Positions 61,696-64,000 of a stretch of DNA of 64,000 nucleotides are shown piece after piece (the first letter of the stretch is position 1; each line of letters starts with the position of its first letter). A program made the position numbers and the translations under genes. The stretch comes from Pseudomonas putida (GTDB taxonomy: Bacteria > Pseudomonadota > Gammaproteobacteria > Pseudomonadales > Pseudomonadaceae), in contig NZ_JAETZZ010000014.1 of NCBI RefSeq assembly GCF_022627325.1, positions 62,001 through 126,000 of the forward strand. Direction: 5' to 3'. The notes beneath the pieces were generated by a model. The model was not told where the DNA came from, made no database searches, and saw only the letters and a program-made list of their open reading frames with translations.

Positions 61696-61726
61696 AAAAA
61701 AACCCGCCCTTGTGGCGGGTTTTTTT
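61696..61726. terminator. Bidirectional intrinsic terminator
   Basis: AAAAAAACCCGCC-CTTGT-GGCGGGTTTTTTT, perfect, between the cold-shock gene and the convergent I78 gene. Confidence 0.92.
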
Positions 61727-61783
61727 ATGGGCTTTACCAAGGCAACGCACACCTGCCTGCGCAGGGGCGGCCTTGGGGGTGCA

Positions 61784-62104
61784 TCAACCGCAGTTGACGC
61801 GGGTCACCTTGCCCTGCTCGTCCACATTCAGGTTCAGACGCTCGGAGCGGTACTCCAGGGTCACCACGTCATGCGGCTTGAGGATACGCGCCATCTGCGA
61901 ACCACTGGCCTTGCGCGCCTGTTCAAGCAGGTCGGCACTGCCTTGCTTGCCAATGGCGAAATCGGCGCCGCTGGCCTCGCAGCGCCCATCGTTGCCTGCA
62001 GGTGCAGCCGGGGCGCTGCCGCCGTCAGAGTGGCCACCAGTGCTGCAACCAGCCAGCACCGCAGCGACCAGCAAGGTTGCCAGGGAAGCACGGGTACGGA
62101 ACAT
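61784..62104 (-). CDS. I78-family peptidase inhibitor lipoprotein
   Basis: 106 residues from ATG 62104: signal TLLVAAVLAGC with lipobox LAGC (Cys20), a Gly/Ala/Pro linker, then the I78 domain GRCEASGADFAIGKQGSADL, RILKPHDVVTLEYRSERLNL ending VTRVNCG. Two Cys bracket the domain. Inhibits serine peptidases at the cell envelope. AGGAGG precedes the ATG. Confidence 0.85.
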   Translation of the reverse strand: MFRTRASLATLLVAAVLAGCSTGGHSDGGSAPAAPAGNDGRCEASGADFAIGKQGSADLLEQARKASGSQMARILKPHDVVTLEYRSERLNLNVDEQGKVTRVNCG

Positions 62105-62389
62105 GAATCCTCCTAAATAGATATGGGAACTGTCTGTTCCGACAGTTCCACCCTGAATTCGTTGCAAAACCGCCCAAGTCTGCCTGAACTCACCGCGTGT
62201 GGCGAAAGGCAATCGTGACCGGATTTTGCACCACGCAGTTGGTTTGCTTGGGCAGGCTTTTTATTCTTAAGTCGAAGAGCCATTGACGCAAAGTGATGAT
62301 TTACTTTAAGAAGTGCAGGCACAGTGCCTGCTGCGAACGCCAGGGTCAGGTGTTCGCCCCTCCGCTACGGGCCCAAACGAGAGCCTTTC

Positions 62390-62602
62390 ATGAGCCACCA
62401 CAGCATCGACGCCGACATCAAGGTCAAATGGGCGGAGGGCCAGAGCGCCTACAGCCCCAGTACGCCAGAAGAGCTGGTATTGATCGCCCTGGACCTGCTG
62501 GTGCGTGACCTGGGCAGTGAGGCGGCGCGCAGCTTCATCGACCAGGTGTTCGAGCGCTATGCACCGCACGCCGCTATGGCAATCGAGCCAGGCGCGCGCT
62601 GA
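62390..62602 (+). CDS. Small hypothetical protein (70 aa)
   Basis: ATG 62390 (MSHHSIDADIKVKWAEGQ), GAGAG upstream. Acidic helical protein (SPSTPEELVLIALDLLVRDL). Its end overlaps the convergent nucleoside hydrolase stop by 29 bp. Not recognised. Confidence 0.55.
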   Translation: MSHHSIDADIKVKWAEGQSAYSPSTPEELVLIALDLLVRDLGSEAARSFIDQVFERYAPHAAMAIEPGAR

Positions 62603-63581
62603 GCAGGTCGAAAAAGCCCTGGGCATCGCCCTCGCCCACCCACATTACATTGGCCGGCTGCTTGAGCACGCCGTACCAGTCGGCCACGGTCTGGCCGAAG
62701 CTCGGGCCCTCGCGACTGTCGACACTCATGTGGATGCGCCGCCCGCTGAACAGCTCAGGCTTGAGCAGATAAGCAATGACGCTGGCGTCATGCACCGGGC
62801 CGCCGGGCATGCCGTACAGGTCCATGTCGTGCTTGATGTACGCATTGAGGATGTCGACCACACGCTTGCTGGCCGGGTTGTTCACGGCTGACAGCTGCTT
62901 GAGTCGGGCGTCGCTGGTGAGCAGCTTGTGGGTGACGTCCAGCGGCAGGTAGGTCAGTGGCACGCCGCTGGCCAGCACCACCTCGGCGGCGTGCGGGTCG
63001 GCGTAGAGGTTGAATTCTGCCACCGGGGTGATGTTTCCGCCGTTGAAATGGGCGCCGCCCATTACCACCACTTCCTTTATGCCTTTGGCGATGTCCGGGC
63101 TCTGGATCAGTGCCAGGGCAAGATTGGTCTGCGGGCCGAGCATGGCCACGGTGATGCTGTGGGGTTCGGCAGCGCCGAGGGTGTCGACCAGGTACTGCAC
63201 GGCATTGCCTGGGGCCAGGGGCTGTTTCGGTTCATGCACCGGGACACCGGTCAGGCCCTCTTCGCCATGTACCTGGGCAGCGTAGATCGGCGTGCGCAGC
63301 AACGGGCGCCCTGCCCCGGCGTACACCGGGATGTCTTCACGGCCGGCCCACTCGCGGGCCAGGCGGGCATTGCGCGAGGTTTTGTCGAGCCGCACGTTGC
63401 CAGCGACGGTGGTGATAGCGCGAATGTTGAGCTCGTCCGGCGAAGCCATGGCCAGGAACAGCGCGACCACATCGTCGGCGCCGGGGTCGGTGTCGATGAT
63501 CAGGTCGCGAGGTGCGGCCTGGAGCGTGGTGGTGGCAGCTGCGGCCATGAGGGCGAGTCCTTGTAGCAGGGGTTTGAGCAT
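62574..63581 (-). CDS. Secreted nucleoside hydrolase
   Basis: 335 residues with a signal peptide (LLQGLALMAAAATTTLQAA, cut near 23). Ca-binding motif DTDPGADDV (30-38), VAGNVRLDKTSRNA, NLYADPHAAE and the late HDASVIAYLL with catalytic His/Asp. Cleaves ribonucleosides to base plus ribose, here in the periplasm. It follows rbsD on the minus strand, so ribose released outside would be taken up by the rbs system. Confidence 0.9.
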   Translation of the reverse strand: MLKPLLQGLALMAAAATTTLQAAPRDLIIDTDPGADDVVALFLAMASPDELNIRAITTVAGNVRLDKTSRNARLAREWAGREDIPVYAGAGRPLLRTPIYAAQVHGEEGLTGVPVHEPKQPLAPGNAVQYLVDTLGAAEPHSITVAMLGPQTNLALALIQSPDIAKGIKEVVVMGGAHFNGGNITPVAEFNLYADPHAAEVVLASGVPLTYLPLDVTHKLLTSDARLKQLSAVNNPASKRVVDILNAYIKHDMDLYGMPGGPVHDASVIAYLLKPELFSGRRIHMSVDSREGPSFGQTVADWYGVLKQPANVMWVGEGDAQGFFDLLSARLARLP

Positions 63582-63604
63582 GGGGCACTCCTGTTGCCTT
63601 GTGG

Positions 63605-63745
63605 TGAAACGGTTGGGGCCGCTTTGCGGCCCATCGCCGGCAAGCCGGCTTCCATCTGGTATTACGTCGGCTTTTAGAAATTGGGCAAGCCGGTGACTTG
63701 CACAGGTAAAGCGCAGGCCTGAAGAACTGCGCGGTCGCGGTGGGA
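63605..63745. repeat. Composite REP element
   Basis: GGCCGCTTTGCGGCCCATCG, CCGGCAAGCCGGC, then TAGAAATTGGGCAAGCCGG, CAGGCCTGAAGAACTGCGCG: the same unit as at 1.9 kb, same orientation. Between rbsD and the nucleoside hydrolase gene. Confidence 0.85.
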
Positions 63746-63746
63746 G

Positions 63747-64000
63747 CTAGAAGGTTACCCCGGCTATAAGGGCGATATTGCTGTAGGGCTGGCACTCGCC
63801 GGTACGCACCACGGCGCGGGCGCTGCGCGACAACCCCTTGAATTGCTCATGGCTCAGCCACTCACGCTTGCCGAGCTTGCCGCGAAGGCGCTCGATCTCG
63901 ACCAGGCCGGGCGGCACGACCTTCTGCATCTCTTCGGCCAGCACATGGCGCTCCACCTGCATCTCGCTGAGCACGGCGCGCAGCACGCTGGCGAAGTCGG
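63747..64000 (-). CDS. rbsD: D-ribose pyranase, C-terminal part (cut by window edge)
   Basis: About 84 residues of the RbsD end: FASVLRAVLSEMQVERHVLA, then WLSHEQFKGLSRSARAVVRT and the closing GECQPYSNIALIAGVTF, matching E. coli RbsD motif for motif. Interconverts ribopyranose and ribofuranose. The 5' end lies beyond the right edge, where rbsK and the ribose transporter are expected. Confidence 0.9.
   Translation of the reverse strand, partial: DFASVLRAVLSEMQVERHVLAEEMQKVVPPGLVEIERLRGKLGKREWLSHEQFKGLSRSARAVVRTGECQPYSNIALIAGVTF

Overview
The window looks like chromosome of a Pseudomonas putida-group bacterium. GC is high. The order thrS-infC-rpmI-rplT-pheS-pheT-ihfA-merR-tRNA-Pro is the Pseudomonas one, the ferulate/vanillate and mannitol clusters have the P. 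putida arrangement, and intergenic gaps carry P. putida-type REP elements. No rRNA, CRISPR array or intact insertion sequence was seen. Assignments come from reading protein and DNA motifs; no database search was run.

Layout. 0-9.4 kb: metabolic genes (amidohydrolase end, MFS, DJ-1/PfpI protein, SDR, adhP, 5'-nucleotidase) and a LysR-controlled purine permease plus deaminase. 9.4-15.0 kb: an outer-membrane channel and AAHS-type transporter on the minus strand, divergent from an exported arylsulfatase and an apparently exported formylglycine-generating enzyme. 15.0-25.9 kb: ferulate to protocatechuate pathway (acyl-CoA dehydrogenase, aat, fcs, vdh, ech, MarR regulator, vanA, vanB, vanR), with clear operators. 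26.0-35.4 kb: mannitol/polyol system (AraC regulator, ABC transporter mtlEFGK, mtlD, mtlY, mtlZ). 35.4-42.9 kb: mixed accessory genes, a degraded catalase start, a probable light-regulated DUF393-folE-DUF3429 operon, a structured RNA leader before a DUF6124 gene, and a stand-alone AAA ATPase. 42.9-49.8 kb: sugar-acid pathway to 2-oxoglutarate (semialdehyde dehydrogenase, FAH-family dehydratase, MFS, IlvD/EDD dehydratase, GntR regulator).

49.8-53.3 kb is a decayed prophage-like island of small genes, with one frameshifted gene, a recurring 33-bp boundary repeat, a 3' tRNA-Ser fragment and finally a tRNA-Pro gene. 53.4-60.7 kb is the translation cluster; infC appears to start at AUU and thrS has a tRNA-Thr anticodon-arm mimic in its leader. 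60.9-64.0 kb holds a small periplasmic protein, a cold-shock protein, an I78 inhibitor, a secreted nucleoside hydrolase and the end of rbsD.

How it may work together. The most interesting proposal is that the sulfatase module feeds the adjacent ferulate regulon: an aryl sulfate enters through the channel, is desulfated in the periplasm by a sulfatase matured there, is imported by the AAHS transporter and is degraded by Fcs-Ech-Vdh-VanAB. Neighbourhood, predicted export and shared A-rich translational motifs support this; the substrate is inference.
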